A DNA stretch of 64,000 nucleotides from Flexifilum sp963727545 (GTDB lineage Bacteria > Chloroflexota > Anaerolineae > Aggregatilineales > Phototrophicaceae): contig CAVSGS010000016.1 in the NCBI GenBank assembly GCA_963727545.1, forward strand, positions 225,052-289,051. The letters run 5' to 3'. Below the pieces are notes generated by a model that worked only from the letters and a program-made list of their open reading frames with translations, did no database searches and was not told where the DNA came from. The translations under genes and the position numbers were made by a program. This document shows, one piece after another, positions 18,279 to 28,362 of this stretch. How positions within the stretch are numbered: the first letter of the stretch is position 1; each line of letters opens with the position of its first letter.

Positions 18279-18725
18279 ATGAACGATTACGACTACATGC
18301 GCCTCGCCCTCGCCGAAGCCGAAAAAGCCTTCGCTTCCGGCGACGTGCCGATTGGCGCGGTGGCGATCTACAAGGGCGAGGTGATCGGGCGGGGGTGCAA
18401 CCGCCGCGAAGCCGATCACGACCCGACGGCGCACGCGGAAATGCTGGCGATCCGCCAAGCGGCAGCGCATCTGCATAGCTGGCGGCTGGATGGCGTGACG
18501 CTCTACTGCACGCTTGAGCCGTGCACCATGTGCGCCGGGGCGATGGTGCTGGCGCGCTTGCCGCGTCTGGTCTACGCCGCCATCGAGCCGAAAACCGGGG
18601 CGGCAGGCAGCATCATGGACGTGCTGCGTCACGAGAAGCTCAACCACCGGGTCGACGTCTCCGGCGGGCTGCTGGCGGACGAGGCGGGCGCACAGCTTCA
18701 GCGCTTTTTTCAGGGCTTACGCTGA
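18279..18725 (+). CDS. tadA: tRNA adenosine(34) deaminase TadA
   Basis: Zn-dependent deaminase that converts A34 to inosine in the tRNA-Arg anticodon, allowing it to read CGN codons. The active site is seen as THAEMLAIRQ (Zn His and catalytic Glu) and TLEPCTMCAGAM (P-C-x-x-C, two Zn Cys). The C-terminal RFFQGLR fits the family's FF motif. The 148-residue length is normal. It starts at ATG 18279 with the N-terminus MNDYDYMRLALAEAEKAFAS, typical of TadA. The putative nuclease gene follows 15 bp downstream. Confidence 0.95.
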   Translation: MNDYDYMRLALAEAEKAFASGDVPIGAVAIYKGEVIGRGCNRREADHDPTAHAEMLAIRQAAAHLHSWRLDGVTLYCTLEPCTMCAGAMVLARLPRLVYAAIEPKTGAAGSIMDVLRHEKLNHRVDVSGGLLADEAGAQLQRFFQGLR

Positions 18726-18740
18726 CGGACGGGACAGCCG

Positions 18741-19180
18741 ATGGCAAGTGATACACAGATTATCGAAATCATCGGGCGAAATCGCCTGATCAATGAACTG
18801 CTCGCGGCTGGATTTGAGGTCGCTCAACCGCTGCGGGATCGCGGTATTGACTTGATCGCCTATGTGGACGTCGATGACGCGATCAATCATTTTGCTGCTG
18901 TGCCGATTCAACTCAAGGTTGCTCGAAACGCCTATTTCACGGTGAATCGCAAATATGACAAATTTCCGAATCTAATCATGGCTTATGTGTGGGGTGTCGC
19001 TGAACACAGTACCGACGGTGTCACCTATGCTTTAACTAATCTGAGGCGGTCGCTATCGCTGCGTCGATGGGGTGGACGAGTACCGACTCGTGGATCAAGG
19101 GCGGGCTGTATACCACGACTCGCCCAGCGCATCGCGTCCGCGATTTGCTCGAACCGTATCGGATGTCGGTCGAAGCGTGA
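18741..19180 (+). CDS. Putative PD-(D/E)XK nuclease-like protein, one frameshift
   Basis: The N-terminal part reads QIIEIIGRNRLINELLAAGF EVA, then DRGIDLIAYVD and VPIQLKVAR. The D-x9+-(Q)-L-K pattern resembles the catalytic core of small restriction-like (DUF4365-type) nucleases. After VTYALTN near 19042 the frame changes to EAVAIAASMGWTSTDSWIKG and ends LLEPYRMSVEA with TGA at 19178-19180. This corrected end is more plausible than the Arg/Ser-rich continuation of the first frame. The repaired length is about 146 residues. Its role is unknown and no methylase is nearby. The nuclease assignment is tentative. Confidence 0.6.
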
Positions 19181-19284
19181 AATCGCAAACTGCGCAGCCT
19201 CATTTCACTAGAGCAGCCGGAATGAGGTTTAAATTCGGGATTTATTAACGCGGATCACTCATGTACAATTCTGCGACGTTTTGA

Positions 19285-19371
19285 GGAGAGGTGCCGGAGT
19301 GGTCGATCGGGCTCGTCTCGAAAACGAGTGTAGTCGTGAGGCTACCGTGGGTTCGAATCCCACCCTCTCCG
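19285..19371 (+). tRNA. tRNA-Ser (CGA)
   Basis: The acceptor stem GGAGAGG (19285-19291) pairs with CCTCTCC (19364-19370), with discriminator G. The anticodon arm is CTCGT-CTCGAAA-ACGAG with anticodon CGA. A long variable arm (about GTAGTCGTGAGGCTAC) is typical of serine tRNA, and the T arm holds GGTTCGAATCC. The CCA end is not encoded (GTCC follows). Total length is 87 nt. Confidence 0.93.
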
Positions 19372-19374
19372 TCC

Positions 19375-19413
19375 AAAAAGCGGCGCTCGATTTTTAGCGA
19401 GCGCCGCTTTTGT
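19375..19413 (+). terminator. Intrinsic terminator after tRNA-Ser
   Basis: AAAAGCGGCGCTCG, a short loop ATTTTTA, then the complementary CGAGCGCCGCTTTTGTTTT. A strong 14-bp stem with a T tract begins three bases after the tRNA. Confidence 0.85.
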
Positions 19414-19421
19414 TTTGGGCA

Positions 19422-19544
19422 TTACCAGCGCCGCAGCGCCCGCCGCGCTCGACGGCGGGCGAATGGGCGGGGGGATACGACAGCGCGAACTACCGCGCGT
19501 CGCCGCCAGAATGGTAAACGGGGACGTAACAGCCAACGGAACAT
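19422..19544 (-). CDS. Arg-rich 40-residue microprotein, paralog A
   Basis: A small ORF reading MFRWLLRPRLPFWRRRAVVR followed by 20 more residues ending in RRRARRALRRW, then TAA. GGAGGG stands seven bases upstream of the ATG. Seventeen of 40 residues are Arg and there is no acidic residue, so the product would be extremely basic. It resembles the ORF at 19678-19794: both begin M-x-x-x-L-L-x-P and share F-x-R-R-R and RRA-x-RRALRR at the end. Two adjacent ORFs with matching ends and good ribosome binding sites suggest real genes. A nucleic-acid or membrane interaction is only a guess from charge. No known family is recognised. Confidence 0.6.
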   Translation of the reverse strand: MFRWLLRPRLPFWRRRAVVRAVVSPRPFARRRARRALRRW

Positions 19545-19677
19545 GAGATTGCCCTCCACTTCATCCATAGCTCTCATGATAATCCGAATCGTTAGCCGGG
19601 TATGTCGCGGCTGTAAATTCGCGGTTTACATTTATTCAATTGAGATGAAGCGGGGTTGAGGGGCGCTGCGCGTCGGT

Positions 19678-19794
19678 TTAGTGACGGCGCAGCGCACGCC
19701 GCGAGGCGCGGCGCATGACGGTCTTTTTGACGGTACGCTGGGTGCGTCGCCGACGTAAGAATGAAAAATTGGGGTGTAGTAAGCGCTGCAACAT
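19678..19794 (-). CDS. Arg-rich 38-residue microprotein, paralog B
   Basis: Reads MLQRLLHPNFSFLRRRRTQR followed by 18 residues ending RRASRRALRRH, then TAA. TTGGAGG is eight bases upstream of ATG 19794, a strong Shine-Dalgarno. It aligns with the ORF at 19422-19544 at both ends (M-x-x-x-L-L-x-P, F-x-R-R-R and RRA-x-RRALRR), with a diverged middle (TVKKTVM here). The two lie 133 bp apart on the same strand, between the pyridoxal decarboxylase gene and tRNA-Ser. Retention of sequence at the amino-acid level despite DNA divergence is the main argument for coding. Confidence 0.62.
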   Translation of the reverse strand: MLQRLLHPNFSFLRRRRTQRTVKKTVMRRASRRALRRH

Positions 19795-19841
19795 AATAAG
19801 TACCTCCAAAGAGCGGCTCGCGGACAAAGCTGTCCAAGCCG

Positions 19842-19895
19842 AGTTTTTAGTTTTTAGTCCTTGGTTTTTAGCTAAAAACTAACCACTAATCACTA
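19842..19895. repeat. TTTTTAG/CTAAAAA dispersed repeat
   Basis: AT-rich segment with TTTTTAGTTTTTAGTCCTTG, then GCTAAAAACTAACCACTAAT and CACTA. Similar segments occur at 51282-51354 and 51431-51465. The two halves can pair as a hairpin (GTTTTTAGC/GCTAAAAAC). Confidence 0.5.
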
Positions 19896-20019
19896 GCGGC
19901 TTGAGCCTCCTTCACTTCTTTATAAGCATACCCCAAATTTAGCGCCTTGTCCGGTAGATTTTTCGAAGCGAGCGTAACCTCTTACGCCCGCTTTCCTGCA
20001 AACGGTGGCGCAGCGCGAT

Positions 20020-21426
20020 CTAGGTGCGGCTGCCCGCCTCGGCGATCACGTCGAGCAGCCGGTCGAGGTCAGCTTCGGTGGTGCGGAAGTTGACGATGCA
20101 GGCGCGCAGGGCGTACTGTCCGTCGAGTTCCGTCCCGGTCAGAAAAGCCTCGCCCTCAGCTTGTACGGTCTTGATCAAACAGCGGTTGAGCGCTTCAACG
20201 TCGGCGACGCCCGCTGGCGCGTAGCGGAAACAGGTCACGCTGAGCGGACCACCGGCGACCAACTCGAAGTCGGGGCGGGCGCAGATTTTGGCGCGGAGCG
20301 CCTGAGTCATGGCGACGTCGTGGCTGATCGACTGTTTGTAGCCGTCCAGCCCGATCTGCTGCATGGTCAGCCAGAGCTTAAGCGCCTTGAAGCCGCGCGT
20401 CTGCTGGATGCCAAATTCGGAGAACCACGGCAGGGCGGTATCGTCGCGCAGATAGGGCGGCATCACGCTGAAGGTGTCGCGCAGCACTTGAGCATCGCGG
20501 ACGATGGCACAGCCGCACTCGACCGGCAGATAGAGCCACTTGTGCGGATCGACGGCGAGGCTGTCAGCACGCTCGATCCCCTTGTAGAGTCCGGCGGTTT
20601 GCTCGGCGAGGATGCCGAAGCCGCCGTAAGCGCCATCGACGTGGAACCATAAATCCTCGCGCTGGCACAGATCGGCGATTTGGTCGAGCGGATCAATCGC
20701 GCCGGTGTTGACCGTCCCGGCACTGGCGGCGACGCAAACCGGGCGCAGTCCGGCGGCGCGGTCGGCGGCGATCTGCGCTTCCAGCGCGGCGAGATCCATG
20801 CGATAGTCGGCATCGACCGGGATTTGATGCAGATAATTGCTGCCAAAGCCGAGCAGCTCGACCGCCTTTTGGATGCAGCTATGCCCCTGCTCCGAGGTGT
20901 AGATCACCATCGGGGCGGATTCGCCATTAAAGCCCTGCGCGCGGTGATCGCCTTGCGACTTGACGTGACGCATCGCCGCCAGCGGGATCAAATTAGCGAC
21001 GCTGCCGCCGCTGGTCAGGATTGCGCCGGAATCGGCGGGGAAGTCGAAAATCGCTTTGATCCAGTTGAGGACGCCGTGCTCGACGTAAGTCGCAGCGTGA
21101 TCGCCCCCGGCGACGCTCGGATCGAGCGCGGCGGCGAACAATTCGGCGAGAATGCCCATCGGCGCGGGCGGCGAATTGACCCACGCGAAAAAGCGCCCGC
21201 TGGCGTTACCCATCGGGTAGGGCAGCACCATTTCGGCGAGTTGGTTGAACAGAACTTCGGCTTCGGTTCCGGCAGCGGGCAGCGGGGCGTGCATCAACTG
21301 CTCGCGGACTTCGAGGGGGACGGGCTGGCGCACCGGCGTATACGGCAGGGCGATCAATCGTTCGACGATCAGGTCGATGGCTTGATAGCCGAGCATTCGG
21401 AACGCTTGCGGCGAGAGGTCGATCAT
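20020..21426 (-). CDS. Group II pyridoxal-phosphate-dependent decarboxylase
   Basis: A PLP enzyme of the aromatic-L-amino-acid/glutamate decarboxylase family that removes CO2 from an amino acid; the substrate cannot be set from sequence. The PLP lysine is in SLAVDPHKWLYLPVECG. Other family parts are PMGNASGRFFAWVNSPPAPM, AILTSGGSVANL, VIYTSEQGHSCIQKAVELLG, AASAGTVNTGAIDPLDQIAD and WFHVDGAYGG. The 468-residue length is normal. The ATG is preceded by GGAGGCTC-type sequence on its strand (complement of 21427-21436). It is a single gene. Confidence 0.93.
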   Translation of the reverse strand: MIDLSPQAFRMLGYQAIDLIVERLIALPYTPVRQPVPLEVREQLMHAPLPAAGTEAEVLFNQLAEMVLPYPMGNASGRFFAWVNSPPAPMGILAELFAAALDPSVAGGDHAATYVEHGVLNWIKAIFDFPADSGAILTSGGSVANLIPLAAMRHVKSQGDHRAQGFNGESAPMVIYTSEQGHSCIQKAVELLGFGSNYLHQIPVDADYRMDLAALEAQIAADRAAGLRPVCVAASAGTVNTGAIDPLDQIADLCQREDLWFHVDGAYGGFGILAEQTAGLYKGIERADSLAVDPHKWLYLPVECGCAIVRDAQVLRDTFSVMPPYLRDDTALPWFSEFGIQQTRGFKALKLWLTMQQIGLDGYKQSISHDVAMTQALRAKICARPDFELVAGGPLSVTCFRYAPAGVADVEALNRCLIKTVQAEGEAFLTGTELDGQYALRACIVNFRTTEADLDRLLDVIAEAGSRT

Positions 21427-21578
21427 CTAAGGAGGCTCCTTGTCGTCCAGCTACCATCACTATATATGAAAGTTGTAAAGTCGCCTAGCTCCGTAGGTGT
21501 TTAGGGAGTTGACGATCGTAAGATCACGCGGTTGGAATTCGTCGGCATTGATTATGGATTTAGATCGAGTGGGAGTAC

Positions 21579-22115
21579 ATGGTGAGTTTAGAGGAATTGA
21601 GCGCCCAACGTCGTGAGAAAGACCAGTTTTTCAAAACCCATCCGCAGTCACCGCTGACGGAGGATCAACAGGATGCGTTCACCGGGCTGGATTATTACGA
21701 GCCGAACCCGGCGCTTGATCTGGTGGTGGCAGTCGAGCGGGTGCCCAGCGAAAACAAAGAGATCGTGATCGAGACGACCGGCGGCGAACCCCGGCGTTAC
21801 CGGCGCTATGGACGATTTCACTTCGACGTCGATGGGCAGCCGGTGGAACTGACGATCTACGAAGCGCCCTATGGCTTTTTCCTGCCTTTCGCCGACGCGA
21901 ACGCCGGGAGCGAGACCTACGGCGCGGGGCGCTATCTCGAACCGGAGGCGCTCGACGGTGGGGTGTTCCACGTCGATTTCAACCTCGCCTATAACCCGTA
22001 CTGCGCTTACGGCGATGGTTGGAGCTGCCCGATCACGCCGGTCGAGAACCGGCTCAAAGTGGCGATTCGCGCCGGGGAGAAGCTGCCGTCGGGCGACTGG
22101 GCAACGCTGACGTAA
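21579..22115 (+). CDS. DUF1684 domain protein
   Basis: A 178-residue protein matching the DUF1684 pattern throughout: RREKDQFFKTHPQSPL, YYEPNPALDLVVAVE, RRYRRYGRFHFDVDGQPVEL, FLPFADANAGSETYGAGRYL, then FNLAYNPYCAYGDGWSCPIT with PVENRLKVAIRAGEK. The conserved NPYCAY and CP...ENRL parts suggest a small-molecule or metal site, but the family has no settled function. The gene is convergent with the eCIS ATPase; the stops are 13 bp apart. Confidence 0.9.
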   Translation: MVSLEELSAQRREKDQFFKTHPQSPLTEDQQDAFTGLDYYEPNPALDLVVAVERVPSENKEIVIETTGGEPRRYRRYGRFHFDVDGQPVELTIYEAPYGFFLPFADANAGSETYGAGRYLEPEALDGGVFHVDFNLAYNPYCAYGDGWSCPITPVENRLKVAIRAGEKLPSGDWATLT

Positions 22116-22128
22116 TCCTGCTTAACGC

Positions 22129-24278
<2,150 letters not shown>

Positions 24279-24279
<1 letters not shown>

Positions 24280-26024
24280 CAGGTCAGCCTCAGGTAGATC
24301 GGGGTAGCGGGCAGCCACGGCAGTGTCAGCGTTTCGCCATCGATGCCCGCCATCTGCATGATGATCCGGAGCGGACTTGTCGCCAAGCGTACCGTGATCG
24401 CGTCCGGTGTCAGCTCGACTACGCCGACACCGGTGAGGAAGCGATCGCGCAGGTAGGCGGCGCTGCTCCACTCGAAGCCAATCAAGCGGGCAGCGAAGCC
24501 GCGCAGGGCGGCGCGAGCGAACAGGGTCAAGGCGAAGTCGAGCGATGGATCGAGGATAGGCAGCGGCGGGAAGGTGTCCAACTCGCTGCTGGCAGGCTTG
24601 GCGCGTGCCTCGAAGCGGGCGATCACGGCGCTCAGTTCGGGCGGCGGATCGCCGCTGCCGTATTGGTAGCCGGGCGATCCGGTCAGCGTTTGGAGCGCCG
24701 CTAACGCGGCATCGACGCGATCCGGTGACGGAGCAGCCAGCCAAGCGTCGGCATCCAGATCGCGCAGCAGGACGAACGGCTGATCGCGGTAGTCGAGCCG
24801 CTCCAGCCGCACGCCGCGCCCGGAGGCTCTGCCCGCTGCATAGAGCCGCTCGATTAGCGCGGCGAGCAGCGTCTCGGCATCGAGATCATTCAGGGCGGCT
24901 AAATCGTCGCCCGTCGGTGCGCTTGCGACTCCGGCGATCAGTTGAACGACCGGATCGTCAAGCGCGCCGGGATCGCCGACGCCTTTGGCGAGTACGACGA
25001 GGCGCAGCAGCGCCGCGTTCGCCGGATCGACAATTTCAAGCGCGCGATCCAAGCCGTCGGCGAGTAACGCTGCCAGCAGGAGAGCAGCGCCGCCGTAAGC
25101 GGTCGGGATCGTTTGCGTCATTTGATCGGGCGTTGCGGCGGTGCCAGTCACCGTAGTGACGACCTCGATCAGCCAGTCGCGATCGTCATCCGCCAGCGCG
25201 ATCAGCGTCGCTAGGGCGGCGCGAGTGGGAGCGGGCAGATCGGCGAGTAGTTCGCTATCGAGCGGCAAGCTGAGCGAGTGCGGCAGGGCTGCCAGCCGGA
25301 TCAGCAGTTCGACCGTTCGCGCCGCGCCGGGAGTCGATCCGCCGAGTGTCGCCAACAGACGCAGTGCGTCGTGGTCACGATCCATGAGCGGTAAGCTGTG
25401 CCAGATCGCCAGCGCCGCCGTCACTGACGCGCGGGTTGGCGGCGTGGAGTCGATTTGCAGGATGGCGGCGAACAGGCGGCGCGCGTCGGCGATGCTCAGG
25501 ATCGCCAGCAAGCGCTCTAGTCGATGGCTGGCGCCGAGTTGGTCGAGCGCGGCGATCCCGATGCCAAGATCGCGGAGCAGCGCCTCACGGGCGGCGGCGC
25601 TCTCCGGAAGTTCGCGCAGCCCGGCGAAGTCTTCGTAATACCATTTGTTCCACGCCGCGCCGCCCGCGAGATCGACCAGAAATTGAGCGAGATAGGCGGG
25701 CGGATCAGGGAAGTAGAGCACGTCGTCGCCGCCTGCGGCGATAGCGTGGACGATGCGTCCCGCCAGCGCTTCACCCCACGCCTGCGCGATCTGCGGTTCG
25801 TCGAAGGCGCTTACGTCGAGCGCGATCTCGACATTCAGGCGGCGGATCAGCCAAATCGCGTCGTCAGGCTGCGCCAAACCGGATTGCAGCGCTTGACCGC
25901 AGGCAGCGGGCAAGTCACGGCGCAGCACGCGATCGAGCTGCCAGCGGACGCGCTCCGGATCCGGGTGCAAATCGGGGACGTAGTAGGCGCTGTCGAAGCG
26001 CCCAATCGTCACCGTGTCGCTCAT
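24279..26024 (-). CDS. eCIS tape-measure protein (Afp14-like)
   Basis: A 581-residue, mostly helical, Ala/Leu/Asp-rich protein. The N-terminus has DPERVRWQLDRVLRRDLPAA and IWLIRRLNVEIALDVSAFDE. The C-terminus has EWSSAAYLRDRFLTGVGVVE and TLPWLPATPIYLRL. These resemble the ends of the contractile injection system tape-measure family, whose C-terminus characteristically closes with an LPWxPxPLYVEW-like motif. In eCIS this protein sets particle length from inside the tube. The stop overlaps the start of the AAA+ ATPase (ATGA), and the 76-residue gene overlaps its own start. Assignment rests on both end motifs plus position; the middle is not recognised. Confidence 0.8.
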
Positions 26025-26251
26025 CGCTCGGTAGGGGCGCCGTGACCGTTGCTCATCACCGGCGCGACGGTTGACGCTGCGGTTGGCGGCTGGGCTTGCA
26101 GTTCTTCGAGCACCTGAATCGCCCCGGCGATGCGCAGCAGCGTGTCGCGCACGTCCTGCCGCTGGCGATCCAGCAGTTCAAGCTGCTGCTGACCCTTCTC
26201 GTACTCGGCGCGCAGCGTCGCCAAACGCTGATCGATAGCGCTGTCGCTCAT
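26021..26251 (-). CDS. Small coiled-coil protein in eCIS operon
   Basis: A 76-residue protein: SAIDQRLATLRAEYEKGQQQ, LELLDRQRQDVRDTLLRIAG and AIQVLEELQ form a heptad-rich helix, followed by a disordered Pro/Thr/Ala tail. ATG 26251 overlaps the stop of the upstream fibre-like gene and its TGA overlaps the tape-measure start, so it is translationally coupled on both sides. Small coiled coils of this type occur next to tape-measure genes as possible chaperones. That is a positional inference. No family recognised. Confidence 0.7.
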   Translation of the reverse strand: MSDSAIDQRLATLRAEYEKGQQQLELLDRQRQDVRDTLLRIAGAIQVLEELQAQPPTAASTVAPVMSNGHGAPTER

Positions 26252-28362
26252 GATGCCGTCCTTCCCATGACCACCAGCGTGAATAAGACCGTGTTATCCC
26301 CTTCGACGGAGGAATTTGATTCGGAACAGTAGACCTCGACGGTGGCGTCGGTGTTGTTATGCGTGATTAGCTTGGCGTAAACGTGCTGCGGGATGTTGCC
26401 GCCGCTTGACTCGTGATGCGCGGCGCTCGGCGTGAACGCCGTTTGCCCCTCGTAATTCCACAGGCTGTAGCCTTGCAGCACGACGTAAGCGGCGTAGACC
26501 TCGACGAACCCCTCGCCGCTGTAGTTGATGTTCTGGCTGCGCGGGCTGTTCGCGCCGTTGTTCTTCCAAGCGAAGGGAACGGCATACACGCGCATCAGGT
26601 TGCTGCCCCCCTTCGCGGTCAGCCTGCCGGCGATGGTGGTGTTGCCGTTGTCGGCGACGATGAACTGTTCCTTGAACTGCCCATCGCCGGTGTAGATCGG
26701 TCCGACGACCAACCGGTCGTCGCCGCCGAGGTTGTCGCCGATGATCAGGCGCAGGTCATTGTGGTCGGACGAGTTGCGCTGCCGGGTGATCTGCATGATG
26801 TCGGTGTCGGTGCCGCCGTCGGCTTCACGCAGATCGAGCTTGCCGCCGTTGATCTGAGCGTTCCCGTTGACGGTCAGCCCGCCGCCGATGGTCAGGTTGC
26901 TGAAGTCGTCGAGCTTCATCGCCAAGACGCCGCCCGCGCCCGGTTCGTCGCGGTTGTCGCTGTGGGTGCCCTTGCGGAACCACGCGAAATCGGCGTTGGA
27001 GCGGGCGTAGAGGGTTGAACTCTGGACGCCGATGCCGTATTCCGTCTTCCAGAGGTTGAGCATCTGGCGGGTTTGCGCGCCGAAGTGGAGCCGGGCGACG
27101 TCGTCGAGCCGCAGTTGCAGCCCGCCGCCGCCGGGATCGCTCTGCCCGTCGGCGTGGTCACCGCCCTTGAACCAGCAGAATTCGGCGTTGGAGCGAAAGT
27201 AAGTCGTGTTGGTCTGCACGCCGACGCCATAGCGATACTTGCCGTCGGACGCTTTGCGCAGATTGATCATCTGGCGGAAAGGTGGGCGCGTCGCCGCGTC
27301 GGTGTCGAAGTCGAGCGAGCCGGTCAGAATTTCGACTTTGTCGTCGGCGCGCACCGCCAGCACCGGCTGCTCGACGCCGCCGTTGGTTGGTCCGACCGTC
27401 AGACGGTGATCGGGCGCGGATTGATCGCCGATGTGAATCCGCAGGTCATAGCCGCTGCTGTTGGCGATCCGCTGCATCCAGAGCGGCACGCTGTCCTCAT
27501 CGCCGTTGAGTCCCTGAAACGAGAGCTTGCCGCCGTGCAGCAGGGCATCCTTCTTGGCGACGATCCGCCCATCGACCTGCAAGCGCCCCTCGACGCGGGC
27601 GAAATCGGCGGCGTCGGGGTCGGCGAAGGCAGCGCGCGGACGCAGCTTGAGCGTCGCTGCCGGGGCGTAAACGTCCTCGGCGACCACGCCGACGTAACGC
27701 CGATCTTCGGCGAGCTTCTCCGGTGTGGTCGTGAGCAGCATCCCGTTAAGCGGATCGCAGCGGACGCTGCCCAGCCGGATCAGCCAGCGGTTGACAAACT
27801 CGTCGTCGGGGAACTCCTGATAGGGTACCGATTGATCGTCGGGGATGGCGTTGAGCAGATCGTCGGGCGTGGGGGTGATGGTCGGGTCGAGCGGCGCAGC
27901 TTCCTTGCCATCCACCATGATCGGGTCTTGGGGCTTGGGCTGCGTCCCGACGAGGACGCGGTAAGTCTCGCGCACGCGGCTGAACTGCGATTCCAGATCG
28001 CACTGCTCGTAGCCGAAAGCCGGGCGTTGGGCGAGTTCCTCAGTGTACGCCAGCCAGACCTCGTAATGCTTGGTGGCGGTGAAGCCGTCGAACAAGCCGA
28101 GATCAAGCTGTACCGGGTACATCAAGATGATCTCGCGCCCGAAGCCGTCGATTGCCATGCCTGCGCTGATGAAGACGTCGATCTCGTCGCCGCCGTTCGC
28201 CGACGGCTGCGCCATCAGTTCCAAGCCGACGACGATCCCCCACGTGTGCTGCCCCAGTGCGTGACGGCGCTGCAAATCGCGGAGATAGGTTTGCTGCGCC
28301 TCGAAGTCGAGCGCGCCGAGGAACTGGCGCTCGTAGTAATGCAGGCGCTCAATGTCAGCCAT
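26248..28362 (-). CDS. eCIS fibre/baseplate-associated protein 1
   Basis: A 704-residue protein starting at ATG 28362 (MADIERLHYYERQFLGALDF), with GGAGGAAG upstream. A longer frame to 28710 is not coding in that part. Residues ~1-210 form a module shared with the two upstream proteins: YYERQFLGALDF, RRHALGQHTWGIVVGLEL, SAGMAIDGFGREIIL, then VWLAYTEE and RVRETYRVLVG. After ~residue 330 come repeated beta-rich units, e.g. GYDLRIHIGDQSAPDHRLTV and NDLRLIIGDNLGGDDRLVV, and YFRSNAEFCWFKGGDHADGQ and YARSNADFAWFRKGTHSDNR. This looks like a trimeric fibre. The C-terminus (VFTLVVMGRTAS region) is a beta-rich head. Host binding is inferred. Confidence 0.75.
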   Translation of the reverse strand: MADIERLHYYERQFLGALDFEAQQTYLRDLQRRHALGQHTWGIVVGLELMAQPSANGGDEIDVFISAGMAIDGFGREIILMYPVQLDLGLFDGFTATKHYEVWLAYTEELAQRPAFGYEQCDLESQFSRVRETYRVLVGTQPKPQDPIMVDGKEAAPLDPTITPTPDDLLNAIPDDQSVPYQEFPDDEFVNRWLIRLGSVRCDPLNGMLLTTTPEKLAEDRRYVGVVAEDVYAPAATLKLRPRAAFADPDAADFARVEGRLQVDGRIVAKKDALLHGGKLSFQGLNGDEDSVPLWMQRIANSSGYDLRIHIGDQSAPDHRLTVGPTNGGVEQPVLAVRADDKVEILTGSLDFDTDAATRPPFRQMINLRKASDGKYRYGVGVQTNTTYFRSNAEFCWFKGGDHADGQSDPGGGGLQLRLDDVARLHFGAQTRQMLNLWKTEYGIGVQSSTLYARSNADFAWFRKGTHSDNRDEPGAGGVLAMKLDDFSNLTIGGGLTVNGNAQINGGKLDLREADGGTDTDIMQITRQRNSSDHNDLRLIIGDNLGGDDRLVVGPIYTGDGQFKEQFIVADNGNTTIAGRLTAKGGSNLMRVYAVPFAWKNNGANSPRSQNINYSGEGFVEVYAAYVVLQGYSLWNYEGQTAFTPSAAHHESSGGNIPQHVYAKLITHNNTDATVEVYCSESNSSVEGDNTVLFTLVVMGRTAS

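Noticed and set aside
19342..19536. 64-residue minus-strand ORF ending RRGWDSNPR over tRNA-Ser
   Set aside because: This is a known type of false ORF from the antisense of a serine tRNA and its terminator; it overlaps the tRNA.
24280..24744. N-terminal extension of the eCIS ATPase
   Set aside because: It lies inside the tape-measure gene, has Arg-rich out-of-frame composition, and ATG 24279 is coupled to the upstream stop.
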